Shown here in pieces: positions 49,608-60,872 of a DNA stretch of 64,000 nucleotides. The notes under the pieces are model-generated. The model saw only the letters and a list, made by a program, of their open reading frames with translations. It did no database searches and was not told the DNA's origin. The DNA is from Bacteroides sp. GTDB lineage: Bacteria > Bacteroidota > Bacteroidia > Bacteroidales > Bacteroidaceae. Location: positions 22,405-86,404 of the forward strand of contig JAJQFD010000052.1 in NCBI GenBank assembly GCA_021201335.1, read 5' to 3'. Numbering within the stretch: the stretch's first letter is position 1; each line of letters opens with the position of its first letter. The position numbers and the translations under genes are program-made.

Positions 49608-50801
49608 TTAGTCTTCTTCTATATCATCCAATGGTAGAATTTTACTGCTTTCTTCGATCGGAAGCTTCTCAACCTGACGAAGTTTCCGTTCAATGGCACG
49701 TGTGCGTTTTCCCATTACTTCCTCAAGTTGGTCGCCTGCATTCTGGAGATTTTTCTGGACTTTCTCCAATAAGCCACCAAATTTTGAAAACTCTGTTTTA
49801 ACTGCTCCCAGGATAGTCCACACCTCACTGGTACGTTTTTGGATAGCAAGTGTTCTGAATCCCATCTGTAAACTGTTTAAGATAGCCCCTAATGTAGTTG
49901 GACCTGTCACTACAATTTTGTAATCCTTTTGCAGGCATTCAATAAGGCTTGTCCGGCGTATAACTTCAGCATAAATACTCTCGAACGGTAAAAACATAAT
50001 CGAAAAATCAGTTGTATAGGGAGGATCAACGTATTTATCATGTATATCTTTAGCCATCTTTTTAATTGTACTTTCCAATTGTTTGCCCGAAGATTCTATT
50101 AAATAAGTATCACCCGATTCGTAGGCGTCATAATATTGCTCATAAATATCTTTAGGAAATTTAGCATCAATAGGAAGATAGACTACAGTATTTTCATTGT
50201 CTTTTCCTGGCAGTTTAACAGCAAATTCAACAAATTCAGTTCCGCTTTTCTTTGTTTTAACATTGCATTCATATTGGTCCGGACTCATCATTTGTTCAAG
50301 TAAAGCTCCCAGTTGTACTTCACCAAATGTCCCGCGCATCTTTACATTGGTAAGTACTTTTTTTAATCCCCCAACATCTTGGGCTAGAGATTTCATTTCT
50401 CCGAGTCCTTTTTGAACACTTTCCAACTGGGTGCGAACCATTTCAAAGGATTGACCGATACGGTCATTCAGTGTCTTTTGCAGTTTTTCTTCTACCATTA
50501 ATCTCATCTCGTCTAATCTTTTCTCGGTAGACTGAACTAGTTGTTCCTGCTGACGGCTCATGGATTCAAATTTTTGTTTTTGCAGTTCTCCAGAAGTAAG
50601 CATATTTTTATGAAGATTATCCTGAAGCTCCATCCGTAATTCTCTGATTGTGCGATTCAATTCTTCCCGGTTTTCCTGCATCTGGCGTCTCAATAATTCG
50701 GATAGTTGGCTCATATCAGGTTGATTATTGCGGCCAATAAATACAAAAGCTAAAGTAATAACAAGTAAAATACTGTTTAGAATTAATAAGAATAAAATCA
50801 T
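49608..50801 (-). CDS. rmuC: DNA recombination protein RmuC homologue
   Basis: Membrane-anchored coiled-coil protein with a restriction-endonuclease-like core, 397 aa. The start is the ATG complementary to 50799-50801 (MILFLLILNSILLVITLAFVF, a membrane anchor); a longer frame to 50852 has no support. A long coiled coil (about 30-140) is followed by the RmuC block: VGGLKKVLTNVKMRGTFGEVQ, LPIDAKFPKDIYEQY with the nuclease-like D...K, and PFESIYAEVIRR, GPTTLGAILNSLQMGF. In E. coli RmuC limits inversions at short inverted repeats. It is convergent with the lipoprotein gene before it. Confidence 0.94.
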   Translation of the reverse strand: MILFLLILNSILLVITLAFVFIGRNNQPDMSQLSELLRRQMQENREELNRTIRELRMELQDNLHKNMLTSGELQKQKFESMSRQQEQLVQSTEKRLDEMRLMVEEKLQKTLNDRIGQSFEMVRTQLESVQKGLGEMKSLAQDVGGLKKVLTNVKMRGTFGEVQLGALLEQMMSPDQYECNVKTKKSGTEFVEFAVKLPGKDNENTVVYLPIDAKFPKDIYEQYYDAYESGDTYLIESSGKQLESTIKKMAKDIHDKYVDPPYTTDFSIMFLPFESIYAEVIRRTSLIECLQKDYKIVVTGPTTLGAILNSLQMGFRTLAIQKRTSEVWTILGAVKTEFSKFGGLLEKVQKNLQNAGDQLEEVMGKRTRAIERKLRQVEKLPIEESSKILPLDDIEED

Positions 50802-50823
50802 TATGCTATAGTTATTTGTCTGA

Positions 50824-50853
50824 CAAAGATACTTAAACCAAGAATTATACAAA
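50824..50853 (-). promoter_or_regulatory. Bacteroidetes promoter for rmuC
   Basis: On the minus strand, TTTG (complement of 50850-50853), 18-base spacer, then TATCTTTG (complement of 50824-50831). The start codon lies 22 bases on. Confidence 0.55.
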
Positions 50854-50925
50854 TATATTTGTGACTATAATAAAAAAGATATTTTTTCTACCTTTGCCGT
50901 ATATTAATTTAAAAATAAAACTAAA

Positions 50926-51345
50926 ATGAAAACTTTAAACTATGCTAAAATCTTGCTGCTAATGGTAACCATACTGGGGATGACTTCGTGTGATAAATAC
51001 TATGATGACGAATACTTGCGTAACAGCGATAATAAACTTTGTGGCTATAATTGGTGGTATTATTATCCTACAACAGAGGGGGGGGGAAGAGCGGCATGGT
51101 GCACCTTAACTTTACGATTCGAGAAAAATGGACGGGGAAGAGAAGTATATGAATACCAACGCGATCAGGGTGGTGAGATATATAAAACCATTACTAATAA
51201 TTTTTCCTGGGAATGGATTAATAATATGGAAGGGCTTGTTATGATAACGGATGGCGTGGATAATATTTATTTTGATAATGTTTGGGTACGTGATTATTAT
51301 TTATCCGGCGTATACGATGGAGAGAATATAACTTTCCTTCGTTAA
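50926..51345 (+). CDS. Small lipoprotein of unknown function with a G9 tract
   Basis: Predicted lipoprotein of 139 aa. The signal peptide ends in the lipobox GMTSC (Cys near 22). The rest is rich in Tyr and Trp (CGYNWWYYYPTTEGGGRAAW, DYYLSGVYDGENITFL) and looks like a small beta-rich, lipocalin-like domain. No family is named with confidence. A run of nine G at 51078-51086 encodes TEGGGR in frame and is the longest G tract in the window. Its length matters for expression. A -7 box TACCTTTG (50889-50896) lies 29 bases before the start. Confidence 0.7.
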   Translation: MKTLNYAKILLLMVTILGMTSCDKYYDDEYLRNSDNKLCGYNWWYYYPTTEGGGRAAWCTLTLRFEKNGRGREVYEYQRDQGGEIYKTITNNFSWEWINNMEGLVMITDGVDNIYFDNVWVRDYYLSGVYDGENITFLR

Positions 51346-51347
51346 GA

Positions 51348-51365
51348 CAGTCCTAATTAGGACTG
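51348..51365. repeat. 18-bp perfect palindrome at convergent gene ends
   Basis: CAGTCCTAATTAGGACTG lies between the lipoprotein stop (51345) and overlaps the last codons of tex. It can form a hairpin in both transcripts and may stop them. No U-run is seen. Confidence 0.55.
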
Positions 51366-53492
51366 CCCAACTCCTTTCATTGTTAACTGTATGCGTTTTC
51401 GTTCTATATCAATACTTAGCACTTTTACAGTAACATGTTGATGAATGGATACAACTTCCGTTGGATCTGAGATATACCGGTCTGCTAGCTGTGAAAGGTG
51501 AACCAGACCGTTTTCTTTTATACCTATATCAACAAATGCACCAAAATTGGTAATATTTCCTACTATTCCCGGTAGAATCATTCCTTCCCGAAGATCTCCT
51601 ATGGTACGGATGTTCTTATCAAATTCAAAAATCTGGATCATTTTTCTTGGATCTCTACCTGGTTTATCCAGTTCCTGCATTATATCTTTCAGTGTTGGTA
51701 CTCCTATAGTTGGAGTAATATAGTTCTCTATTTTTATTTTATTCCTTAATTCTTTATTCCTAATCAATTCAGATACTTCACATTGAATATCTTTTGCCAT
51801 TTGTTCAACAATATGATAACTTTCAGGATGTACTGCGGTATTATCCAATGGGCTCATCGCATCCGGAATCCGGAGAAAGCCTGCACACTGTTCAAAGGCC
51901 TTTGCACCCATGTGAGGAACTTTCATCAATTCTTTGCGAGAATTAAAGGCACCGTTTTCTAATCTGTAATTTATTATATTTTGCGCCCGTTGCGGTCCCA
52001 GGCCGGAGATATAAGTCAATAGATGGCTGCTTGCTGTATTTAAGTTTACACCAACAAGATTAACACAGTTTTCTACAGTCTGGTCCAATGCTTTTTTAAG
52101 TTTAGTCTGATCCACATCATGCTGATATTGTCCAACTCCAATTGACTTCGGATCAATTTTAACTAATTCAGCCAAAGGATCCATTAGTCGACGACCGATA
52201 GATACGGCACCTCGTACAGTCACATCGTAATCAGGAAATTCATCCCGGGCTATTTTGGAAGCAGAATATATGGAGGCTCCCTGTTCACTGACAACGAAAA
52301 CCTGTAGAGCTCTGTCAAATTGTTGATTAGTCACGAAGTTCTCGGTTTCACGACTGGCGGTTCCGTTCCCTATTGCAATAGCCTGGATGTTATATGCCTC
52401 CACCATTTTTCGTAACTTGGAAGCAGCATCAGCTGTCTTATTTATAGGAGGGTGAGGGTAGATATTTTCATTATGAAGCAGATTTCCCTGTTCATCCAGA
52501 CAAACCACTTTGCATCCGGTACGGTATCCGGGATCAATTGCCAATATCCTTTTTTGTCCCAAAGGAGGAGCTAAAAGAAGTTGACGTAGATTTTCAACAA
52601 AAACACGGATAGCTTCTTCATCTGCTTTTTCTTTTGATAATGAAGCGAATTCCGTTTCAATAGAAGGTTCAAGCAGACGTTTATATGCATCCTTAAGGGA
52701 TTCAAGAACTTGTTTACTACTGTTATTATTACCTCGAATCAGTAATCTTTCTAATCTTTCGAGGCATTTTTCATCTTCAATGGTTATCTTAACTTTTAAT
52801 AATCCTTCACTCTCTGCCCGCCTGATTGCCAGTAGGCGGTGAGAGCTGCATTTTTTTAATGAATCGGAAATATCGAAATAGTCTCTGTATTTAGCCGCTT
52901 CCTCTTCCTTACCTTTAACGACTTTAGCCGTAATTTGGGCTTGTCGGGAGAACTGGTTGCGGACCAGGTTCCTGACTTGTTCATTTTCATTTATATATTC
53001 AGCAATAATATCTCGGGCACCTTTTAAAGCATCCTCTACATTAACCACCTCACCCTTTACAAAAGGTTTGGCTTTTTCTTCAATGTTATTTTCCCCTTGC
53101 AACATAAGCAAAGTAGCCAGAGGTTCCAATCCTTTTTGACGGGCAACTTCCGCTCTCGTTCTACGTTTAGGCTTATAAGGCAAATAAATGTCTTCAAGTA
53201 CTGTCAGCTCCCAGGTATCATCAATACGCTTTTTTAATTCATCGGTAAGTTTTCCTTGCTCCTCGATAGTTGTAAGAATTGTTTCTTTTCTTTTTTTGAT
53301 TTCAGTGAGTTTATCATAATGCTCTTTTATGTCACTTATCTGTACTTCATCCAATCCACCGGTGATTTCTTTTCGATAACGACTGATAAAGGGGATGGTT
53401 GCCCCATCATTTAATAACAAAAGTGTACTTTTTACTTGTTTTTGTGTAATACTGAGTTTGTCAGATATTATTTCATTAAACAATTCCATCAT
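51357..53492 (-). CDS. tex: Tex-family transcription accessory protein (S1 RNA-binding)
   Basis: Nucleic-acid binding protein of 711 aa. Order: N-terminal helical Tex domain (TIPFISRYRKEITGGLDEVQ), a YqgF/RuvX-like RNase H-fold domain (RILAIDPGYRTGCKVVCLD), two helix-hairpin-helix motifs (NLVGVNLNTASSHLLTYISG, GLGPQRAQNII) and a C-terminal S1 domain (GIVGNITNFGAFVDIGIKEN). Length is slightly under the usual 750-780 aa but all domains are present. Tex affects transcription or toxin expression in several bacteria. It is divergent from the sensor kinase. A TACATTTG -7 box lies at the complement of 53515-53522. Confidence 0.95.
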   Translation of the reverse strand: MMELFNEIISDKLSITQKQVKSTLLLLNDGATIPFISRYRKEITGGLDEVQISDIKEHYDKLTEIKKRKETILTTIEEQGKLTDELKKRIDDTWELTVLEDIYLPYKPKRRTRAEVARQKGLEPLATLLMLQGENNIEEKAKPFVKGEVVNVEDALKGARDIIAEYINENEQVRNLVRNQFSRQAQITAKVVKGKEEEAAKYRDYFDISDSLKKCSSHRLLAIRRAESEGLLKVKITIEDEKCLERLERLLIRGNNNSSKQVLESLKDAYKRLLEPSIETEFASLSKEKADEEAIRVFVENLRQLLLAPPLGQKRILAIDPGYRTGCKVVCLDEQGNLLHNENIYPHPPINKTADAASKLRKMVEAYNIQAIAIGNGTASRETENFVTNQQFDRALQVFVVSEQGASIYSASKIARDEFPDYDVTVRGAVSIGRRLMDPLAELVKIDPKSIGVGQYQHDVDQTKLKKALDQTVENCVNLVGVNLNTASSHLLTYISGLGPQRAQNIINYRLENGAFNSRKELMKVPHMGAKAFEQCAGFLRIPDAMSPLDNTAVHPESYHIVEQMAKDIQCEVSELIRNKELRNKIKIENYITPTIGVPTLKDIMQELDKPGRDPRKMIQIFEFDKNIRTIGDLREGMILPGIVGNITNFGAFVDIGIKENGLVHLSQLADRYISDPTEVVSIHQHVTVKVLSIDIERKRIQLTMKGVGQS

Positions 53493-53595
53493 GTATCTTT
53501 ATTAATTTTTGATGCAAATGTAGATAATTATTTTCAGAAATGATAAATTAAACTTATATTTGCGAAAGCTGGGAAATCTATTTTACAATGCAATT

Positions 53596-55530
<1,935 letters not shown>

Positions 55531-55565
55531 ACTATTTAAAATTACTCATTGTAAAACAGGATTTA

Positions 55566-57317
55566 ATGACGCGAAACGTAATTTTTTATGTTATGCTTTT
55601 CTTCCATGCAATTATAGTTACAGCTCAGGAGAAGCAGATAAAACTAAAATTCATTGAGACGAGTGATATTCATGGTAATTTTTATCCCTATGATTTTATA
55701 AATAAGAAATTTTGCAGTGGAAGTTTGTCGCGCGTTCATGCGTATGTGCAGGAAAAAAGAAAACTTTTCGGAAATAATTTAATTCTTATTGATAATGGAG
55801 ATATCCTTCAGGGACAACCTTCATCTTATTATTACAACTACATAGACACGACTTCTTCTCATCTTTGTGCAGAAATAATGAACTATATGAAGTATGATAT
55901 CGGGAATGTGGGTAATCATGATATTGAAATAAGTAAAAGAAAACTGGATCGTTGGGTTTCTCAATGTAATTTCCCTATTTTAGGGGCAAATGTATTGGAT
56001 GCATCTTCCGGTAAACCTTATTTTAAACCTTATGAGGTGATTGAAAGAGAAGGTGTAAAAATAGTTGTGCTAGGGTTGGTTACTTCTGCCATTCCAGTAT
56101 GGCTACCGGAAGATTTATGGAAAGGACTTCGCTTTGAAGATATGGAAAAAAGTGCTAAAAAGTGGATAAAGATAATTCGGAAGAAAGAGAAACCAGATTT
56201 GGTAATTGGCCTTTTTCATTCTGGCCAAACAGAAGTTTTGTTAGGAAAGAAATATTGGGAAAATACTTCTCTTCGTATTGCAAAAAAAGTACCCGGTTTT
56301 GATATCATCATGATGGGACATGACCATATCGAAGATTGCAAAAGAATAATAAATAAAACCGGAAAGTATGTTTTTATGATCAATCCAGCTAATGATGGTG
56401 TTCTGGCAGCAGAAATTGATGTTACATTTCATTTGTCTGAAGGAAAGGTTACCCATAAAGAAATTACTGGATCATTAATTTCAATGGACAAATATCATCC
56501 TGGTGAAGAATTTATGATTAATTTTAAACCTCAATATGATGAAATCAATAAATTTGTTTCTACCCAGTTAGGTGTATTGGATGAGACAGTAACTTCCAGT
56601 AGCGCTTTTTTTGGTCCCTCACCCTTTATAGATATGATTCATGCTTTGCAACTGGATATAACCGGAGCTGATATCTCTTTTACCGCTCCTTTTGCTTATA
56701 ACTCGGAGGTGCAGAAAGGAGATATAAAAGTAAGTGATCTGTTTGTTCTGTATAAATATGAAAACATGATTTATACAATGCGTATGACAGGTAAAGAGAT
56801 TAAAAACTATCTGGAGGAATCTTATTCTTTATGGACGAATCGAATGAAATCTCCAGATGATAATTTACTGAACCTCAAAGAAAAAAATGACCGGAATAAA
56901 GGATTTGATGCTTTTAAATATTTTATTGCCCATTTTGATTCTGCTGCCGGCATTATTTATACAGTGGATGTGACAAAAAAGAAAGGAGATAAAATAAACA
57001 TTATCAGTATGGCAGATGGATCTCCTTTCGATATGAAAAAAGAATATAGAGTTGCTATTAACTCTTTCAGGGGGAATGGAGGAGGAGAGCTGTTAACTAA
57101 AGGTGCTGGAATTCCGCAGGAGGAATTAAAAGATCGGGTTATTAGAACAACTGATAAAGATATGCGATATTATTTGATTCAATTTATTAAGCAACAGAAA
57201 GTTTTGCACCCACAAACACTGAATCAATGGAAATTTATTCCTGAGGAATGGACCATACCGGCAGCTGACAGGGATTGTGAAGCATTATTTGGAGTTAAAA
57301 GAAGAACATATGAGTGA
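55566..57317 (+). CDS. 5'-nucleotidase / 2',3'-cyclic phosphodiesterase (UshA-like)
   Basis: Exported metallophosphoesterase of 583 aa. I use the ATG at 55566 (MTRNVIFYVMLFFHAIIVTA, signal peptide); the frame upstream overlaps the kinase. The two-metal motifs are ETSDIHGNFYPYD (DxH), IDNGDILQGQ (GD), GNVGNHDIE (GNHD), FHSGQTE and MMGHDHIED (GHDH). The C-terminal 5_nucleotid_C domain has FTAPFAYNSEVQKGDIKVSD, LFVLYKYENMIYTMRMTGKE and SFRGNGGGELLTKGAGI. It probably recovers phosphate or nucleosides from periplasmic nucleotides. It overlaps the next gene by 8 bases. Confidence 0.92.
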   Translation: MTRNVIFYVMLFFHAIIVTAQEKQIKLKFIETSDIHGNFYPYDFINKKFCSGSLSRVHAYVQEKRKLFGNNLILIDNGDILQGQPSSYYYNYIDTTSSHLCAEIMNYMKYDIGNVGNHDIEISKRKLDRWVSQCNFPILGANVLDASSGKPYFKPYEVIEREGVKIVVLGLVTSAIPVWLPEDLWKGLRFEDMEKSAKKWIKIIRKKEKPDLVIGLFHSGQTEVLLGKKYWENTSLRIAKKVPGFDIIMMGHDHIEDCKRIINKTGKYVFMINPANDGVLAAEIDVTFHLSEGKVTHKEITGSLISMDKYHPGEEFMINFKPQYDEINKFVSTQLGVLDETVTSSSAFFGPSPFIDMIHALQLDITGADISFTAPFAYNSEVQKGDIKVSDLFVLYKYENMIYTMRMTGKEIKNYLEESYSLWTNRMKSPDDNLLNLKEKNDRNKGFDAFKYFIAHFDSAAGIIYTVDVTKKKGDKINIISMADGSPFDMKKEYRVAINSFRGNGGGELLTKGAGIPQEELKDRVIRTTDKDMRYYLIQFIKQQKVLHPQTLNQWKFIPEEWTIPAADRDCEALFGVKRRTYE

Positions 57318-57798
57318 GCAACTAATAATAGTATCCGGAAGTAAAGAAGACCAATATATTTCTTTACTCTCCCAATTAAAATCCCTTGTCGAAGACGAGA
57401 CCGATTTAATAGCAAATCTGGCGAATGTTTGTGCAGCCTTAAAAGAATATTTCAACTTTTTCTGGGTTGGCTTTTATTTGGTAAAGAAAGATTCTTTGGT
57501 TTTAGGACCATTTCAAGGGCCTCTGGCTTGCACACGCATAAAAAAAGGAAAAGGGGTATGTGGTACTTCATGGGCCGAAAAGAAAACGATGTTAGTACCT
57601 GATGTTGATCAATTCCCGGGTCATATTGCCTGTAGTTCATTATCCCGTTCAGAAATAGTCATACCATTATTACATGAAGACTATGTATGGGGAGTTTTAG
57701 ACATTGATAGTAAAGAGTTAAACGATTTTGATGAAATTGATCTATATTATCTTGAAGAGCTCTGCCATACCATTTTATCTAAAAAACATATGCCTTAG
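57310..57798 (+). CDS. msrC: Free methionine-(R)-sulfoxide reductase (GAF domain, fRMsr)
   Basis: GAF-fold enzyme of 162 aa that reduces free methionine-R-sulfoxide. The start is the ATG at 57310 (MSEQLIIVSGSKED), overlapping the previous stop. The three catalytic cysteines of the family are all present: C74 (GPLACTRI), C84 (GKGVCGTSWA) and C108 (HIACSSLSRSEIV). FFWVGFYLV and WGVLDIDSKELNDFDE complete the fold. Coupling to the 5'-nucleotidase gene is by overlap only. A functional link is not evident. Confidence 0.93.
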   Translation: MSEQLIIVSGSKEDQYISLLSQLKSLVEDETDLIANLANVCAALKEYFNFFWVGFYLVKKDSLVLGPFQGPLACTRIKKGKGVCGTSWAEKKTMLVPDVDQFPGHIACSSLSRSEIVIPLLHEDYVWGVLDIDSKELNDFDEIDLYYLEELCHTILSKKHMP

Positions 57799-57854
57799 TA
57801 GTAACATATAGAATAAAGTCTATCTTTGCATTTTCAAATTATTGAGTAATTATA

Positions 57855-58199
57855 ATGAGAGAAGCAAAGAGATTATTTTTTATCACTTCCCTTATCTCCC
57901 TATTTGCAGTACACCAGGTAAATATGCTTATATTTACACATGTACATTATGTAAATGGACGGACGATTACTCATACACATCCCAATAATGGTGAACATAG
58001 TCATACCAATGCGGAGTATATTTGTATATATTCATTATTTTCCCCCTTTTTAGTAACTTCTGTTATTTCTTACGTTTGTTCATCACAATTATTTATTTAC
58101 CAGATAAATAAAATTAATTCGATTTTTCTTTCTAAAGAAATTCACCTTAAGATTCCAAGTTTAAGGGCACCGCCTTTCGTTAAAGCATTGCATTCCTAA
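57855..58199 (+). CDS. Small His-rich membrane protein upstream of TonB receptor
   Basis: Protein of 114 aa with no named family. An N-terminal hydrophobic segment (LFFITSLISLFAVHQVNMLI) is followed by a histidine cluster, HVHYVNGRTITHTHP and GEHSHTNAEY, with seven His in about 30 residues. A second membrane segment (SLFSPFLVTSVISYVCSSQL) and the end SLRAPPFVKALHS follow. Similar small His-rich proteins with an LRAPP end precede TonB receptors in other Bacteroidetes, so a role in metal binding or uptake is likely but inferred. A -7 box TATCTTTG (57821-57828) lies 27 bases before the start. Confidence 0.65.
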   Translation: MREAKRLFFITSLISLFAVHQVNMLIFTHVHYVNGRTITHTHPNNGEHSHTNAEYICIYSLFSPFLVTSVISYVCSSQLFIYQINKINSIFLSKEIHLKIPSLRAPPFVKALHS

Positions 58200-58286
58200 A
58201 GACTAAATGTTAGAAGGTACATGCAAATTTATTCATTTTATTAATAGCCCTCATTCAAAAATTCCAATTAATCATTATTAAAATCA

Positions 58287-60581
58287 ATGAGACATTTATT
58301 AATGATGTTTTTACTTGTGAGTATAAACATCGGAGTATTTGCTGTTACTCCAATAAAAAAAGGAAGTATTATTTCCGGACATGTAATTACAAAAGACAAT
58401 GAAGATAACCTTCCATTTGCTACCATATTAATTCTAGAAACTGGAGATGGAACAGTAACCAATGAACAAGGTCAGTTTGAATTCCGTAAAATACAACCAG
58501 GAGAATATACCATACGGGTACAAGCCTTGGGGTACCAAACTCAGGATAAAAGAGTCATAGTAAGTACAGAGTTTGCGACTGTTGTTCATTTTAAAATGGT
58601 AGAGGAGAGTTTCATAACAGATGAAGTTGTTATTTCAGCTAATAGAAATGAGGTTGGACGAAGATCCGCGCCAGTAGTAGTGAATGTAATGGGACCGAAG
58701 TTATTTGAAATGATAAATTCAACAGACCTAGCACAATCCTTAAATTATCAGTCCGGATTACGGGTTGAGAATAATTGTCAGAATTGTGGTTTTCCCTAAG
58801 TACGTATCAATGGTCTCGAAGGGCCATACTCACAAATTTTGATAAATAGTCGACCTATTATCAGTGCTTTATCCGGAGTTTATGGGCTGGAACAGATTCC
58901 TGTGAATATGATTGACCGTATTGAAGTAGTGAGGGGAGGAGGTTCTGCTCTTTTTGGTGCCAATGCTGTTGGTGGAACAATAAATATAATAACAAAAGAT
59001 CCAGTTAGTAATTCATTTCAGGTTTCAGGTTCTCTTTCTAATATGGATGGTCAATCCTGGGAACAATATTTTGGTGCCAATGTATCATTGGTAGGGAAGG
59101 ACAATTCTTATGGTATAGCCTTGTATCAATCTTATCGTAATAGAAATCCTTATGATAGAGACGATGATGGATTTTCGGAAGTTGGTAAACTGAATATGAA
59201 TACTTTTGGAATGAGAGCGTATTATCGTCCGACGCATATGAGCAAAGTTAATGTAGAGTATCATACAACTAATGAATTTCGCAGAGGAGGTAATGACTTT
59301 GACAAACAACCTCATGAAACTGATATTACCGAACAAACAAAACATATTATAAATAGTGGTGGTGCTAGTTATGACTACTTCTGGAACGAATATAAACATA
59401 AACTTTCAGCATATGCATCAATCCAACATGTAGACAGGAATAGTTATTACGGCGGCGGGCAAGATTTAAATGCTTACGGTAAGACAGATGACTTAACATG
59501 GGTAACAGGGGCTATGTATGTTACAAATATGGATAATTTTCTATTTTCACCTGCTACATTCACTGGAGGAATTGAATATCAGAATAACTCTTTGCATGAT
59601 GTAATGAACGGATATAACCGTGACATGAGACAAAAAGTCCGAATTGGAGGTGGTTTTCTTCAAAATGAATGGAAAATGAATTTGTTTACTATTTTGCTTG
59701 GTGTACGCCTTGATAAACATAATCTGATTGATAACATGATATTCAGTCCTCGTGTTAATCTTATGTATAAGCCGAATGAAAAATTCCAGGGAAGATTAAC
59801 TTATTCTACAGGTTTCAGAGCACCTCAGGCATATGATGAAGATTTACATGTTACTGTTGTACAGGGAACCGGAATGCAAATAAAATTGGCCGATGATTTA
59901 CGGGAAGAACGATCTAATAGTTTTAGCGGTTCAATTGACTGGACGACAAATATAGGGCATTGGCAGGCAAATCTTTTGTTGGAGGGTTTTTATACAGATC
60001 TGCGTCATGTGTTTATGTTAGAGAGTATTGGTGAAAATGAAAATGGTGATCAAATAAAAGAACGTAGAAATGGTGATGGAGCTAGAGTATATGGAGTCAA
60101 TCTGGACGCTAAATTAGCACATGGACGTGAAGCACAATTTCAATTAGGTTTTACGGCCCAACGCAGTGAGTATAAAAAAGATGAAGTGTGGACTAATGAA
60201 GAAGATCATCCACAAACTACCAAACGTATGGTGCGCACTCCCAATTATTATGGTTATTTTACTTTTTCTTCTGTTCCTCTTAAAAGGTTCGATTTTTCTG
60301 TTTCCGGGATTTATACCGGAAAAATGATTGTTCCTCATCTGGCCGGATATATTGAAGAACCACGTATGGAAAAGACTCCAGACTTTTTTGACGCTAATTT
60401 GAAATTGAATTATACTTTCCCCTTACGGGAACATTTAAAAATCCAACTCAATTGCGGGATTCAAAACTTATTTAATAGTTTCCAGAAAGATTTGGATAAA
60501 GGACCAGATAGAGATTCTGGGTATTTTTATGGTCCAACACAGCCGAGGACATTTTTCGTGGGCTTTAAAATAATGAATTAA
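58287..60581 (+). pseudogene. TonB-dependent receptor with in-frame TAA
   Basis: One frame of 765 codons with TAA at 58797-58799. The sequence continues in frame on both sides (RVENNCQNCGFP, stop, VRINGLEGPYSQILINSRPI), and Gln fits (CAA to TAA). Order: signal peptide, carboxypeptidase-like extension (GHVITKDNEDNLPFATILIL), plug domain with INGLEGPYSQILIN and RIEVVRGGGSALFGANAVGG, and a 22-strand barrel ending in FFVGFKIMN. There is no SusD gene, so this is a metal, siderophore or cobalamin-type receptor rather than a glycan SusC. The His-rich neighbour suggests a metal. If the stop is real the barrel is not made. Confidence 0.85.
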
Positions 60582-60613
60582 TAGTATAAAAACAATTACT
60601 TAATTTCAATAAT

Positions 60614-60654
60614 GAAAAAGAGATAACAATCAGTGTAAATGTTATCTCTTTTTC
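60614..60654 (+). terminator. Hairpin terminator after the TonB receptor
   Basis: GAAAAAGAGATAAC (60614-60627) and its exact complement at 60641-60654 enclose a 13-base loop. The right arm ends in T5. It can work in both directions. Confidence 0.8.
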
Positions 60655-60824
60655 CTGTATTACTTATATAAATTAAATATTTTCATTATTGAATTAAGCG
60701 ACTTTCTTTCTCAAATCAACTACTTATTGTTACTTTTGAAAAGAAATTGTAACATTTATACCTTTCAAAAAGTTCGATATCTCCCAATGATTGTCCCGTT
60801 TCTCTTATTTTAAGACTATGTCTC

Positions 60825-60854
60825 TTGATTCTTTTTTTTTATTGTATAAGTTTG
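60825..60854 (+). promoter_or_regulatory. Bacteroidetes promoter for the AraC regulator
   Basis: TTG (60825-60827), 19-base spacer, TAAGTTTG (60847-60854), 18 bases before the ATG. Both boxes match the consensus. Confidence 0.65.
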
Positions 60855-60872
60855 TATTAAAACAATGATGTT

